Position numbers and translations under genes: made by a program | Notes under the pieces: generated by a model | Database searches by the model: none | The model's input: only the letters and a program-made list of their open reading frames with translations | What the model was told of the DNA's origin: nothing | In this document: in pieces, positions 33,701 to 44,907 of the stretch | Numbering within the stretch: position 1 is the first letter of the stretch | How the letters are laid out: each line of letters begins with the position of its first letter | Origin: Gongronella butleri | Lineage: Eukaryota > Mucoromycota > Mucoromycetes > Mucorales > Cunninghamellaceae | Direction of reading: 5' to 3' | Length of the DNA stretch: 64,000 nt | Assembly: GCA_025201375.1 (NCBI GenBank) | Contig: JAIWZP010000014.1 | Location: 434,001 to 498,000 of the forward strand

Positions 33701-36700
33701 CTTGATGCAGCGTGGGCATTTGTGTCTCCATTTGGCTCGTTGCTTCCCAAAACGAGGTCGAGGTGACGGACGCATTGTCGTGAATAATGGCGAATTGATA
33801 CACAATGTCCTTGCCCAGTTCCTTGGCAATGATGTTGGCCTCCTTGACGTGCACAGCGTGTAGCAACACCTGCTCCGACATGAGCACATACCTTTTCTGC
33901 CGCCATTGTGCAATGGCCCATGCCGCCAATGTCCGCTCACGAGCATTGAGCGGGGTCATTGTTGATCCCGAGTCCAATTCGTCGAATTCATCCTCATCGT
34001 CATCGTCGTTGTCGTTGTCAGTATGCTGGCTCTTGTCGGCAAAAGGAGAACCAGAGCCCAATTGCAGACGCGACGATAATCTCTTTAGCTTGTTTTCGTA
34101 CGCGTGCTTTTGTTGGTCCATTTTCCGTTGCATGTCGTCGACCAATTGCTGCACTTGGATCGCCATGGGGTCATCTTTATCATACAATCGCTTGAGATCA
34201 AGCGACGACGTGTCAATGGACAGTTGTCGACGGCGATGGCGGCCATTGTTGATGTTATTGTTGCCATACGATGCTGCCGACGCGTATAAAGCGCGATCGT
34301 CGACGGACAACACACTATGTCGCGACGATGACGACGTTTCCAGAGGCAATGGGTCGTCATGATGGTTGGAAAACTGGAGAACGGCATCACGTTTGGCACT
34401 TGTCCAATCCATCATGTCGGCATGGCTGTGGCTGACGCTCGATGTATCGACATCCGACGAAGAAAAGAAGAAAAAGGGCGAGTCTGAACGATCGGTTGCC
34501 TGGCTGGTGCGACCGCTCATAGGCGCCAGGCGTTGTTGATCGCGCTCGCGTCTTGCCTCTTCGGGGTGATTAAATCGAAAAACGTGATAATCGCCCAACA
34601 AGAGTCGGAATCCGTTGTGCAATTGCTTTGGTTCGTCAATGCGCAGGCCATTGACCATGACGGTGGCGCCCGCCAACGGTACGAGCGTGACATTGCCATC
34701 CTTATCGTGATCAAAATAGCAGTGTTCGTCGACAATGGCGTGGCCGCTCAAACGAATGTCAATGGCATCCATGGGCGATTGCACATGGCCGACACGCGTG
34801 CGGCCCATTTTTAATGGGTAGACGAGACATTCGGACATCAATGGGTCTTCGTTGAGATTGACCAAGTGTGGCACCTGTTTGGGCGTGTGAATGGCCATTG
34901 TCTGTTGTGAAGATTCCAAAAGAATGCCCAGCGCTTCAAGCGTCTTTTCCCGCTCGGTGTGGATCACCTGTGTCTTGGCTAGCTTGTCTTCCCATGTCTG
35001 ATTCACCTGATCGAGCAATTTTTGTGATGCCTTGAATTGATCCACAAGCTCCTTCATCGATAATGCCTTGGATTCGCCATGCGCGTCCGTGAACGTGATG
35101 GCCACTTTGCTAGGCGTCGTTGGCGATGCTGGCTGGCTGTTTGTTGGGGTGCTGGGCATCAATGAAGACATGGTCGATGTGGGCAATGGTGGCGGCGATA
35201 GGGACGATGATGCTGCCGCCGATGCACCTGATGCTGCCTTTTGAGAGAGTCGCGGTGTGGATTTGCTGCCGAGAATCCTTGGGCTGCTGAGGCTGCCTGT
35301 GATGCGTTCCACTTGGTCCGGCGCAAATGACATGAGTGCGTCGCGCAATGCCTGCAGTTCCTCCTTCAATTCGCGGATCAGCTTGGCATTCGGGTCCTCG
35401 TTCACCACAGGCTTGTTGCGAATGCGCTTGGCCTGGTCGGCGTATCGCAGCGTGCTCAAAGTCTCTTCATAATCCACAGGCGACACCGTCGCAATCATCG
35501 CCGTCTTGGAATTGCCGCCCAAGGAATCTTTGAGCAGCCACGTCAACACCTGAGAAAATGGGAAAGGGTCAGATGCGATGCATTTTTTTTGCATGAATTC
35601 ATGTCGCAATTTGTTCGAATTTTCTCAAATTTGTTCAAACATTGCTCAAATTCGCAATTTTTTTTTTCATTTTTTACCGAGTCGCGGTAAGGGATAAAGT
35701 AGTCTTTTGGCTTTTTCTTGGCGCCTTTGGTATCCTGGGCAGCCGAGCGCTCGGCAAGCGCGGCAATGACCTTGCCAAGCGTCGCCAGCGACCGATTGAT
35801 GTTGGCACCTTCCTTTAGTCGCGCCCCCGTGGCGCCAGATGACACGACGCGCTCGCTGCCGGCCAAATCCACAAGACTGATGCGGCTCACTTTCTCGGTG
35901 ACAAGCTTGGCCGTGTCATCCGATTGACGCGTCGTCAAATAAATCGTAAACACGGCATGCGACCGCGACGACATCTCGTTCATGTTGGTTGCTGCGACCG
36001 TGCGTGCCTGAACAAAGGAATAAAAAGGAAGGTAAGGAAAAATAACGACCGTGTAACCATGAGGGAACACGAAAAAAAAAGAGGCTTGCCTTGTTGCCTT
36101 GCTGGATCATACGACTAATGTCCTCAAAATTGTCGACCACCAGGCGCGACAGGTCCTCGACGTACGGCCCGAGACTCGGATGCTCGCGCACCTTTAAATT
36201 GCTCTTGTTGCGCGGATTCAGCAGATCCCGCACCTTTTCATTGTAAATCTCCAGATAAGACACCTCCACTTGATAATGCAGTGTCGCGTCGGAAGCAACA
36301 GCGTGCGAAATGCGTTCAAATAGGTCAGCACTGGCCCGCGGAATGATGCCCGTGTCGTCGCCATAGCCCATCTAGAAGAGAAAAAGAAAAAAACGCGCTT
36401 TTTAGTACGCAATTGGCCTCTTCTTTTGGCAAATTGCGGCGCACCATTGTATAAGATTTGCCGGAGCCAGTCTGGCCATCTTAAAAAAAAAAAGGGGGGA
36501 AGGGGGTGTAAGCACGCGTGAGGGGGGAAATCAAGTGTTTCAGGTGGGGCATTTTACAGGCAAAGATGCAGCAATTGTAGCCGTCGAAAGCGTGATCGAG
36601 CAATTCCTGGCCTAATTCCTCGTACACGGCCAGCTGGTCCGCGTAATGGTCATCCGCCGCATCACCTGACCAAAACGAGCGATCAAACGTGAATGCTTTT

Positions 36701-37015
36701 GTCTGCTGCGAGTCGTCGTTGCTATTGTTCATGGCTCCCTCTGAAATGGACAGCCTGTGTCGTCGGTGCGATGCATACGGCGACGTGCGCGACACAATGG
36801 TCTGATTGCCTTCCATCCGCACAAGGCTCGACGCACCGCGACCAAGCTCTAAATTGAAAAAAAAAAAAAAAAAAAAAAGCGGCGTTCATTTCACTTTTTC
36901 TTTTTTTTTTTTTTTTTTCTTCTTTTTTTTTTTTCTCGCGCCCGCGTCTCTGTTTACCCTTCTCATTCATCGGTCGGCACCGCACATACACCTTGATGTT
37001 GCCCGAGTTAGACAT
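30775..37015 (-). CDS. Kinesin-3 (Unc-104/KIF1 type) motor with FHA, KIF1B-type region and C-terminal PH domain
   Basis: Ten exons: 36958-37015, 36558-36848, 36445-36479, 36090-36371, 35678-36007, 32824-35549, 31510-32656, 31198-31427, 31009-31117, 30775-30900, coding 1777 residues. All phases fit. The N-terminal motor (about 1-370) starts [15 protein letters not shown], has the P-loop GQTGSGKSY (spliced), NEMSSRSHA and [11 protein letters not shown] coiled coil is followed by an FHA domain near 560-670 (MGRTRVGH ... [18 protein letters not shown]), a KIF1B-like region near 865, and a long C2-like/DUF3694-type region. The C terminus is a PH domain ([20 protein letters not shown], then [14 protein letters not shown], then [10 protein letters not shown]) that binds phosphoinositides on cargo. 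It should carry vesicles or endosomes along microtubules. The two large open frames in this region are one gene: intron 32657-32823 joins them in phase 2. Confidence 0.93.
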
Positions 37016-37453
37016 GGTATACAAGTGTGTCTAGGCGCGAAAAAAAGGAAAAAGGAAAAACGTGGACAGAAAAAAAAAAAAAAAAAAGAAACACCGTGAG
37101 CAGCGGGATCTTTTTTTGCGAGGTGCGGCGCGCTGCATACCTAAAAAGCGTGGGCTACCGAGGAGAAAATAAAAAGGAGAAATGCTCGTAAAAAATGGTA
37201 TCTACAAGTACAAAAAGTTGGGGTAAGAAGAAAGGGAAAAAGAAGGAAAAAGAGAGCAAGAGGTGGCGAAAAAAAGGGATCAGGTAAATTGCCACGCCCT
37301 TTTTTTTTTTTTGGATGACGGCGGAAATTGAAGCTCGGTCACCCCTTTTTTGCCTCGCGCAACACAATTGTTCAAATGAGGAAAGTCGTGATGCACGCCC
37401 AGAGGAAGTTTGCATCTCTTTTATTAGATGGGAGGGTAAACATGACAATGGCG
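37016..37453. other. Spacer between the two kinesin genes
   Basis: 438 bp, A/T-tract rich, no gene. It must contain the kinesin-3 promoter and the kinesin-5 3' flank, because both genes run leftward. Confidence 0.6.
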
Positions 37454-40202
37454 CTATCGATGCGCCCGCTTGCTCGGGATGGGATCCTTGTCTGGCTCCT
37501 CGAGAACGCGTTTCCGAGTATCTGTATTAAAAAAAAGAATTTTAAAAATTAAAAAAAAAAAGAGCCGATGGGACGAACAATGGGTCAATTTCCGTCTATT
37601 TTTTTTTTTCTGTGCATGTGTTGTGTGGCTCGGAGAACTTACCCGACTTGGCAAAGTGTCGAATTTCCACCTGATGGGCGTCGCAGAGCTCGAGAGTGCT
37701 TTGAAATTGCGCAGAGATCTTTTCAAAAAAGAAAAAAAAATGAACTTCATGCGCGCCATTTTGTGCAGATACGCCCTTCATAGAGCCCCCCTTTTTTTGT
37801 TTTTACCTTGGTATACCGGTCTTGATCCGCCTTGAGATCTCGTTCCAAAGCGGCAATCTCTTCCTTTTTCAGCTTGACCTTGTCGCCATGCTTGCTGGCC
37901 GACGCGCTCATGTCATGCTGCAGCAGATTCAGCACGTCGACGCTGCTGTGCAGCGATTCGCCCAGCGACGATGCCGTGCTGGCCAGACTGCTGCGCCGCG
38001 ACTTGCCCATCTCCGCGACCATTTGCGCAAGTTTGGTCCATGCCGCCGCTTCTTGCTCCTTTTCCTTGTCAAAAAGCTCCTGCTGCACCTTGTTCAGCTT
38101 TTTCAACTTGGCAATCTATAGAGTGAGACAAAAATGGAGCACCCACGTGTCATTAGCTTCCTCGCTTTCCTTTTTTTTTTTTTTTCTCTTCGTTTTTCAT
38201 TTTTTTTTCTTTACCTGTTTGCCCATGGATTCTTGCAGCATCGTTTGCCAAGCAGCGACGCTTTGCTGGGAGGATTGCAGGTGGTTTTGGTCATCACGGA
38301 CATGTTGCTGGTATACTTGATGGTGGCGTTTGCCAATGGTGTGCATCTATTGGCGTGATGAAAACGACAAAAAAAAAAAAAAAAGTGAGCTTTTGACCTT
38401 GCATGACCCGCGCATCATTGCTGCACGTCCCCTGGCGCGTTTCAGACGCCTTGATTGGTGCCTTTGGGTTGTCCCATGATAAACTTGCCTCGCTTTGGAT
38501 CGCGCGTAATTGGCCGTCCAATGCCTCGAAAAAGGTGCCCATCTGCTGCACGTGCTGCGCCCTAGACGCCTGCTCATCCTTTTTCACTTGTTCGAGCCGT
38601 CTGTCCGTGTCGCGCACGACGGAATCCATCTTGGCGGTCACGTCGCGCAGCCGCGCCTCGGTATTGAGCACATCCAAGCGTGCACAGTCCAGGCGGTCCT
38701 GTTTGTCCTTGACCGTATCCTTGAGCTGCTGCATCTCGTCCTTCATGGCCTCGTACGACTTTTGCGTCATGTACACGCCGTTCTTCTCGTAGCTCGCGTA
38801 CAGATCAGCCTTCAATTGCTCGATTTTCAGCTCCAGGTCGCGAATGTGCACGTTGCGGTTCGTGGGCTGGTTGGTTTCGGGCCGGTTGCGGATGTTTTTG
38901 GCGCGATTGGCATAGTCGAGTGTGCTGATGATCTCTTCCTGGTTCAGCTTGGCAATGGACACCGTGGCAATGATGCATGTGCGCGTGCGCCCGCCCAGTG
39001 AGTCCTTGAGCAGCCGCGTCAACTTGCTTTCGCGGTACGGGATGTGCGGCGACTTTTCCACAAGGTGGTTGATCACCCTGCCCAGCGTCAAAAGGCTCTG
39101 GTTGATCATCCCCGCCTCCTTGGCGCGAATCTGCTCGGCGCCAGATCGATAAATGTTCTCGCTGCCTGCCAAATCCACGAGATTCAGCTTGCCCACGCGA
39201 AACACGTCCTCGCCGCCAGGCACCGCCTCGCGGATATGCGCCACCAACGAAAAGATGCAGTGTGATCGACTAAAAAAATTGGAAAAAAAAAATAAGACTC
39301 GACTTTTGCCAAACAACAGCGACGCGACGCGACGAGTCTTTAATTTTTTTTTTTACCTTGACTTTTCATTAATCTTTGTGGCGCCAGTGCTGCGATATTG
39401 AATGCCTTTGCGCAGGACACGCAGACCCTCTTGAGCATTTTCGATATATTTTTCCTCCACGCCCTGGACAACGATACCGGACGTCAGCTTGTCTTCAAAC
39501 AGCTTGATCTGGCTGTGGCCGTTTTCATTGTTGTGCAGCGGATTCAGCAGGTCGCGCAGCTCCTCATTGTACAATTCCAGCAGCGACACCTTGACCGAAT
39601 ATTCCTTGCCTTGCTGGTCAAGCGCGCTAAACAGCTTGTCAATCACACGCGGAATAATGCCAGCATCGTGCGTGTTGTGGTCCAGGTTGCCCTCCATGGT
39701 GTATGTCTTGCCGCTGCCCGTTTGGCCATACGCAAAAATGGTGCAATTGAAACTAAAAAAAAAACACGATGAAAAAAAACCGCATGAGAATTTGGAAGTC
39801 TTTTTTTTTTCTTTTTCGTCTGCAAGGCGCGTACCCTTCCATCACTTGGTCAAGTATGGGCTGGACAACCTCGCTGTAGATATGCTGCTGCGTCGTGTGC
39901 TGATCAAACACCCGATCAAACGTGAATGTACGGTTGCTCGTCGTCAGCAGCACCTCATTGTGCCCGCTCGGCTCCAGAATGACAGGTGAATCGGCCGCAA
40001 GCTCTGCCTCGTTGCGCCCCCTGCAGCGCAGCACCACCTGGATATTCGTACCCTTTTCGTGATGCTGGTGTGTGCCGTTCAATCGCTTGGTTTGTGATTT
40101 CTGCGGCTGGCTCAGAGGTGACCGCCGGCTGATGGGCCCCGTGGTCGCCGGCCGCACCGCCGTCAGCGTTTTCCGGCGTCGTAAAATGCTGCGGTCAGAC
40201 AT
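37454..40202 (-). CDS. Kinesin-5 (BimC/Cut7/Eg5 type) mitotic motor, short stalk
   Basis: Seven exons: 39835-40202, 39357-39752, 38408-39269, 38215-38346, 37807-38115, 37643-37718, 37454-37521, about 736 residues. A basic N-terminal extension precedes the motor ([15 protein letters not shown]). The motor has the P-loop [25 protein letters not shown], and the kinesin-5 signature [20 protein letters not shown] with [20 protein letters not shown] neck (IRNRPETNQ) and coiled coil follow. The last exon ends [13 protein letters not shown]...KRAHR, loosely like a BimC-box tail. Kinesin-5 homotetramers slide antiparallel spindle microtubules. At ~736 residues it is shorter than the usual ~1000. The exon 3/4 junction (intron about 38347-38407) is uncertain because candidate donors are weak; I used a GTCATG donor that keeps phase 0. 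Confidence 0.88.
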
Positions 40203-41035
40203 GGAGCGTGAAAAAAAGACGGGTATGGAGGAGAAAATGAATAAAAGGGAGAAAGCAAAAGGGAAGAAAAGGAGTTGCAAGTGCGCAAATTCAGGCCGCT
40301 CGCTCTTTTTTTTTTTATTTATTTTTTCAAAAGCCCGCGCGCGTCAGGCTGGCGGTGCGCTGATTGGCTGCCCTGGCCTCGTGCTTTGCATGAACCCGAA
40401 ACAAAATTCATGCAGCTCCAACCAGCGACCCGTTCTTGCACAGCGGTGCGCTGTGCCCAGGCATCACAGAAAGGTCAAAAAAATATCATACGGTAGTAAG
40501 AAAGCGAAAAGAGGCACGACGGTGAGACGAACAATCATGGCCACTCGAGGCGGGACTGCGCAGCAGCACTCTAATCTCCTTTTGATTCATCCAGTAGGAG
40601 ACATGGCTTGATAAAATTCTCTCCATCGCTCGCCCTTCCAAAGAGACAACTCTTTCTCGACGAAGGCATGAAAACTTACAGTAAGCAGCGCTTTTGCTGT
40701 GTGCAAAACGAGCAAATGACGATTTTCGCAACATCTTTCTTGAATTGCCATGCCCAAAGCAAACCAATTAGAATGAGCGCACTCTCTAGCTACTTACATG
40801 CTGAATATCTCGGCTACTGTATCTCGGCGGGCCGCTACGTACAACCCAAAAATAATACAGTAGCGTACCGTATACTGTGTATGATAAAACGACATTGTTT
40901 GCGTGTTTTGTTAACAAGTAGTCAAGTACGCTGATTCTGTGATGTTTTGCCCCTCAAATTTCTTGATACCCTTGTTGCTGCATACCTAACGCTTGCCTTG
41001 TCCTTTTTGAAAAATAACTATCATACTGTACGGTA

Positions 41036-41452
41036 CAGTGCCCGGACAAAAAAAAGTTTCGCTGTGCATAATTCTCTGCAGTGCAAGGTATCAATTAATC
41101 GCGTTAATCTCTGCTGTATTGATCAATAATGGCTCCAGTGATATGAAATTTTGCAGGAACAATGATTTAAAAGTAAAAAAGCAATTCTAAAATTATGAAA
41201 TGGCTATGCCAAGCGGGTATTGAAATAGATCAAAAAAGGGATACCTGACGCGTCACGCGACGCGACGCGTACCTACGCGTATACAATGGCCTGTGGAGAT
41301 GAATTGACGTTATGAACACCATCTCCAATTTTTTTGCAACGAGTGCAATGATGCCTAATTGTATTTTAAGAATCAATTCCATGTTACATGCATTGCATCG
41401 GTGCTGTGATCGAATAATGTAAAATCATCATGTGACACGCTTCACGCGTCAG
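41036..41452 (+). repeat. Left arm of foldback element
   Basis: Pairs with 41622-42039 in inverted orientation. It starts CAGTGCCCGG and ends with TTCACGCGTCAG. Confidence 0.9.
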
Positions 41453-41621
41453 TTGCATATGGAATAACAATTGCCATCTCTGTTATCTAATTTTAATCCC
41501 TAGTTGGCTTAAAACCATTGTACTTATTTAATTTGAAGGACTAGAATAGACTGTTATCGATTGGTTGACCAGTAGGAGCACTACGACCATGTTACGAAGG
41601 AAATCGCGACTTTTGACGCGT

Positions 41622-42039
41622 CTGACGCGTGACGCGTGTCACATGATGAATTTTACATTATTCGATCACAGCACCGATGCAATGCATGTAACATGGAATT
41701 GATTCTTAAAATACAATTAGGCATCATTGCACTCGTTGCAAAAAAATTGGAGATGGTGTTCATAACGTCAATTCATCTCCACAGGCCATTGTATACGCGT
41801 AGGTACGCGTCGCGTCGCGTGACGCGTCAGGTATCCCTTTTTTGATCTATTTCAATACCCGCTTGGCATAGCCATTTCATAATTTTAGAATTGCTTTTTT
41901 ACTTTTAAATCATTGTTCCTGCAAAATTTCATATCACTGGAGCCATTATTGATCAATACAGCAGAGATTAACGCGATTAATTGATACCTTGCACTGCAGA
42001 GAATTATGCACAGCGAAACTTTTTTTTGTCCGGGCACTG
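41622..42039 (-). repeat. Right arm of foldback element
   Basis: Reverse complement of 41036-41452. The 70-codon frame at 41636-41845 lies wholly inside this arm and is not a separate gene. Confidence 0.9.
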
Positions 42040-42257
42040 TACTGTATTCATTCAAGGCCTGAAAAAATGCACAAAATCACAGCTTTATGATTTCCTTGGG
42101 ATTTAATAATAACATGCATGCAAATGCGATGTTTGATTCGTTCTTCGTGACTTCGTGTTTCGTGTTTCAATCTCAGCGAACAGAAACGGACGACGTGAGC
42201 ACAGTAGTACTACTGTACTACTGTATCACTTCAATTCCCGAGGCGTCGTGCTACAGT

Positions 42258-42990
42258 ACACTGCACAAAAACGTACACATTTACCTTTTAAAAATCAAAA
42301 AAAGCGTGTTTTTCAGACTTGACCGGCCTGCTGTGCCTCCAGAATTTTTTTTACAGCCTACTTGCCCGCCAATGAAATTTGCATCACGGCTTAAGCTACG
42401 GCCCAGTGTTCAAGGCGAACCCGCCCGATTTCTTTTCGACTCGAAAATGCCAAAAGCCTCCCATTTGCACCATTTTGCATTCACCTCGCTATCTGCATAG
42501 TCGACCCCGCTCAAAAATAGCCGCAACGAATTCAGTGCAAAATTTGCAACAAAAAAGCTTCAACCCCCAAAGCGATACGACCACTTTTGAAAAATTCAGG
42601 GGTCACTCAGGGGTCACACATTTCATTCTCAGAAAATCCCAAATTTGGGATTTTTCGAACTCCGAGTGATCAACGCATCCCACACAGGCAACTCTGACAA
42701 TTTGCTATAGGCATACAAAGGTTGCCCCAACTTACAGTAGTACAGTAAGAAAAATGCCCAAAGAGTGATGCATGAACGGCGATCGACTGAAAAAAAGTGC
42801 CTACTTTGGCACGAATTTTTTTTTGCAAAAACTTAAGGTTTGACCCTTCCAAATTAAGGTGCGTAAATTGCATGACATTTTTTTGTACAGTACAGTACAT
42901 ACTGTAGTATTTTTTATTTTTTTGTTTTGTACATTTTTGTGCGCTGAGTAGTATCATACTGTACTACGGTAGTGGTGGGCTGCAGCCTGG
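42258..42990 (+). repeat. Dispersed repeat, copy B
   Basis: Second copy of the repeat at 6044-6970, same orientation, with a single copy of the 113-bp unit (about 42586-42690). Near its right end it contains extra TACTGTA-type motifs (42890-42965) that copy A lacks. Confidence 0.75.
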
Positions 42991-43093
42991 TGAAATGACC
43001 GATGCAAAAAGTTAAAACTCAAGCTAGCGCGCCGCAAGTCATCTCATTAGGTGATTTGCTCCCCTGTTTGTTACTAAAACTGGAATAAAAATT

Positions 43094-43329
43094 ACAATTT
43101 TATTAGACCGTTGTCGAGAAAATCGCGATCGAAAATTCTGATGGAAAAGTGGTGGTGGATTTATTTTCTCTGCGAGTTTTAGACATCCATTTCGGTGAAA
43201 CTTGTTTCATTCTTCGCTCGAACATATCATACTGTGGAGATTCAACAGAACATGCTTTTGGCACGTTGAAAGCGCCATGTGGTGTTGTTGAATCCGTTTC
43301 CGAGAACATTGAGGTTGGAAATTTTTGAA
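43094..43329 (+). other. A/T-biased open frame, possible remnant
   Basis: A frame opening after an acceptor-like TAG reads about 78 codons with plausible protein composition (DGKVVVDLFSLRVLDIHFGE) before TGA. Codon choice is much more A/T-rich than in the genes here. No family is recognised. It may be a relic of a mobile element. Confidence 0.2.
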
Positions 43330-44907
43330 ATGTTATTGAACAACAGCAGCTGCTTTCAAAAGCGTACAAATGTCATGCATCGGGCAACCAAACATTCTGG
43401 AAATGACGTTCAATCGCCTACGTACAAGATCGAACAAGGCAGGTTTCATTGCGATCAAAGAAAAATTTGACTTTGGCAGTGCCAAATTGTAAAAATGTCG
43501 GTACGTATTTTGGATTCATTGGCACAACAAGCAACGACGACCCAATCGATCTCAGATTTTCTTCTTCAACGTCATCATCATGTTACAGTATCATAAAAAT
43601 GGCACGCGGAAACATGCTGTCATACCGTATATATCATCATCATACTGTATCATACATTAAATCATATTGCAAAGCAGCAAGAAGGTTGTTTTTTTCTGGA
43701 CGACTGCCTATCATAGCAAAAGCGGGGTAAGGTTTTATCCATTTTGGTGGCACACGCCGACACGCGACAACGGCCCAACGTACAGTATCGACGCGCAAAT
43801 TACCTCCAATGAATCTGCGGCCAATCGCGGTACTGTAAAAGTGCCTGTGTTTAATTTATTATACTGTACAACAGTAGATCACGTTGAGATCTCGGCGCCT
43901 TTGTACAGTATGCAGCAATGATGACTCTAAAAATTTGCATTTTCGATACTAGGTAGCTCGGCAAGCAAGATACTGTAGTGGTTCGACTTTGCCTGCTTGT
44001 CCATATTGACAAATACCATACCTCCATACGTATGATATGAGCTTCCGCAAGCGTGAAATAAAAAAATCAATCAGTATCTCAGCAGGTGCCCGGGAAAACG
44101 CACAAAGCACAAATTCGTCCTTTTTGAATTTTTGCACACATACCGTACAGTACTGTATGATATCATAAAACGAAATCTGTCTCAGTTTCAAACGAATGAT
44201 TGCCACAACATGATACGCGCCAGGCCATCATCATCTTGACGCGGTATGAACATATCATATGGTTGACTGCGCTACAGTAGCAAATGCGTAAATCCGACAT
44301 ATCATAAGCACATTATTTTAATGTACACGTTTTCATTTTTCACGCCGTTTTATTAATTTGCACCTTTTCTTTTTGTTTTTAAACGAACCTGTAAATGAAG
44401 ACCACCTGATTATTACGTATCATTAATAGACTGCCGGTCAGGCTTGGGCTGTTACATAGGCGTTCGAACAAGATTATATACACAAAATATGTTTAGTTGT
44501 TTAAAACGCATCCAACTAATTCTTTACCGACCAAATAATCACATGACCGCGACTGAAATCAAACCATGGGTCTAAACCTCCGGTGTCCCGGTGGGAGAGC
44601 AGCGTTTAATGCAATTAAAATGGCTTTTTAAACAAAGATGTGCAATAAAATGAACGCTGATCTATCATACTAGGCACAGGCACCTAATTATGACCGACCT
44701 CAATAGCGAACGGGGCTTCCCACCCTTGAGCGCTAGTCATTGACGAATTCTTTAAAAACACCAATATCCCAAGCATTTTCGCCAATTTCCTTGCTCCTCC
44801 ACCCTTCGTTTTTTATTTTTCCCAGAGGACGTGAAGAAGAGGACGTATAGTGCCCATGTAACCAGATTTTATGGCGCTGGGATCGCGTCTGATGCTGTTG
44901 TTGCGTA

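Larger units (their letters stand above)
41036..42039. mobile_element. TA-flanked foldback element with 417/418-bp inverted arms (Tc1/mariner-like termini)
   Basis: The left arm 41036-41452 and right arm 41622-42039 are reverse complements with, by my reading, one 1-nt indel and one substitution, both near the inner ends. The spacer is 169 bp. The outer ends read CAGTGCCCGGACAAAAAAAA and its complement. They are flanked by TA on both sides (41034-41035 and 42040-42041), as expected for a TA target-site duplication. CAGT-type ends with TA duplication are typical of Tc1/mariner elements. No transposase frame is present, so it is non-autonomous. Each arm carries a cluster of ACGCGT-type sites (41249-41281 on the left). 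Confidence 0.88.
40203..44907. other. Repeat-rich, gene-poor island 2
   Basis: About 4.7 kb. It contains the 1-kb foldback element (41036-42039), dispersed repeat copy B (42258-42990), many TACTGTA/GATACTGTAT-type palindromes (40815-40880, 42205-42255, 42890-42965, 43590-43655, 43780-44290), and one A/T-biased open frame (43094-43329). Nothing else codes convincingly. It resembles island 1 at 5.9-9 kb. Confidence 0.7.

Noticed and set aside
41636..41845. 70-codon frame in the foldback arm
   Set aside because: Lies wholly inside a palindromic arm and has no protein-like features.
44560..44640. tRNA-like stretch (CCGGTGTCCCGGTGGGAGAGC)
   Set aside because: No B-box GGTTCRANNCC and no acceptor stem pairing on either strand.
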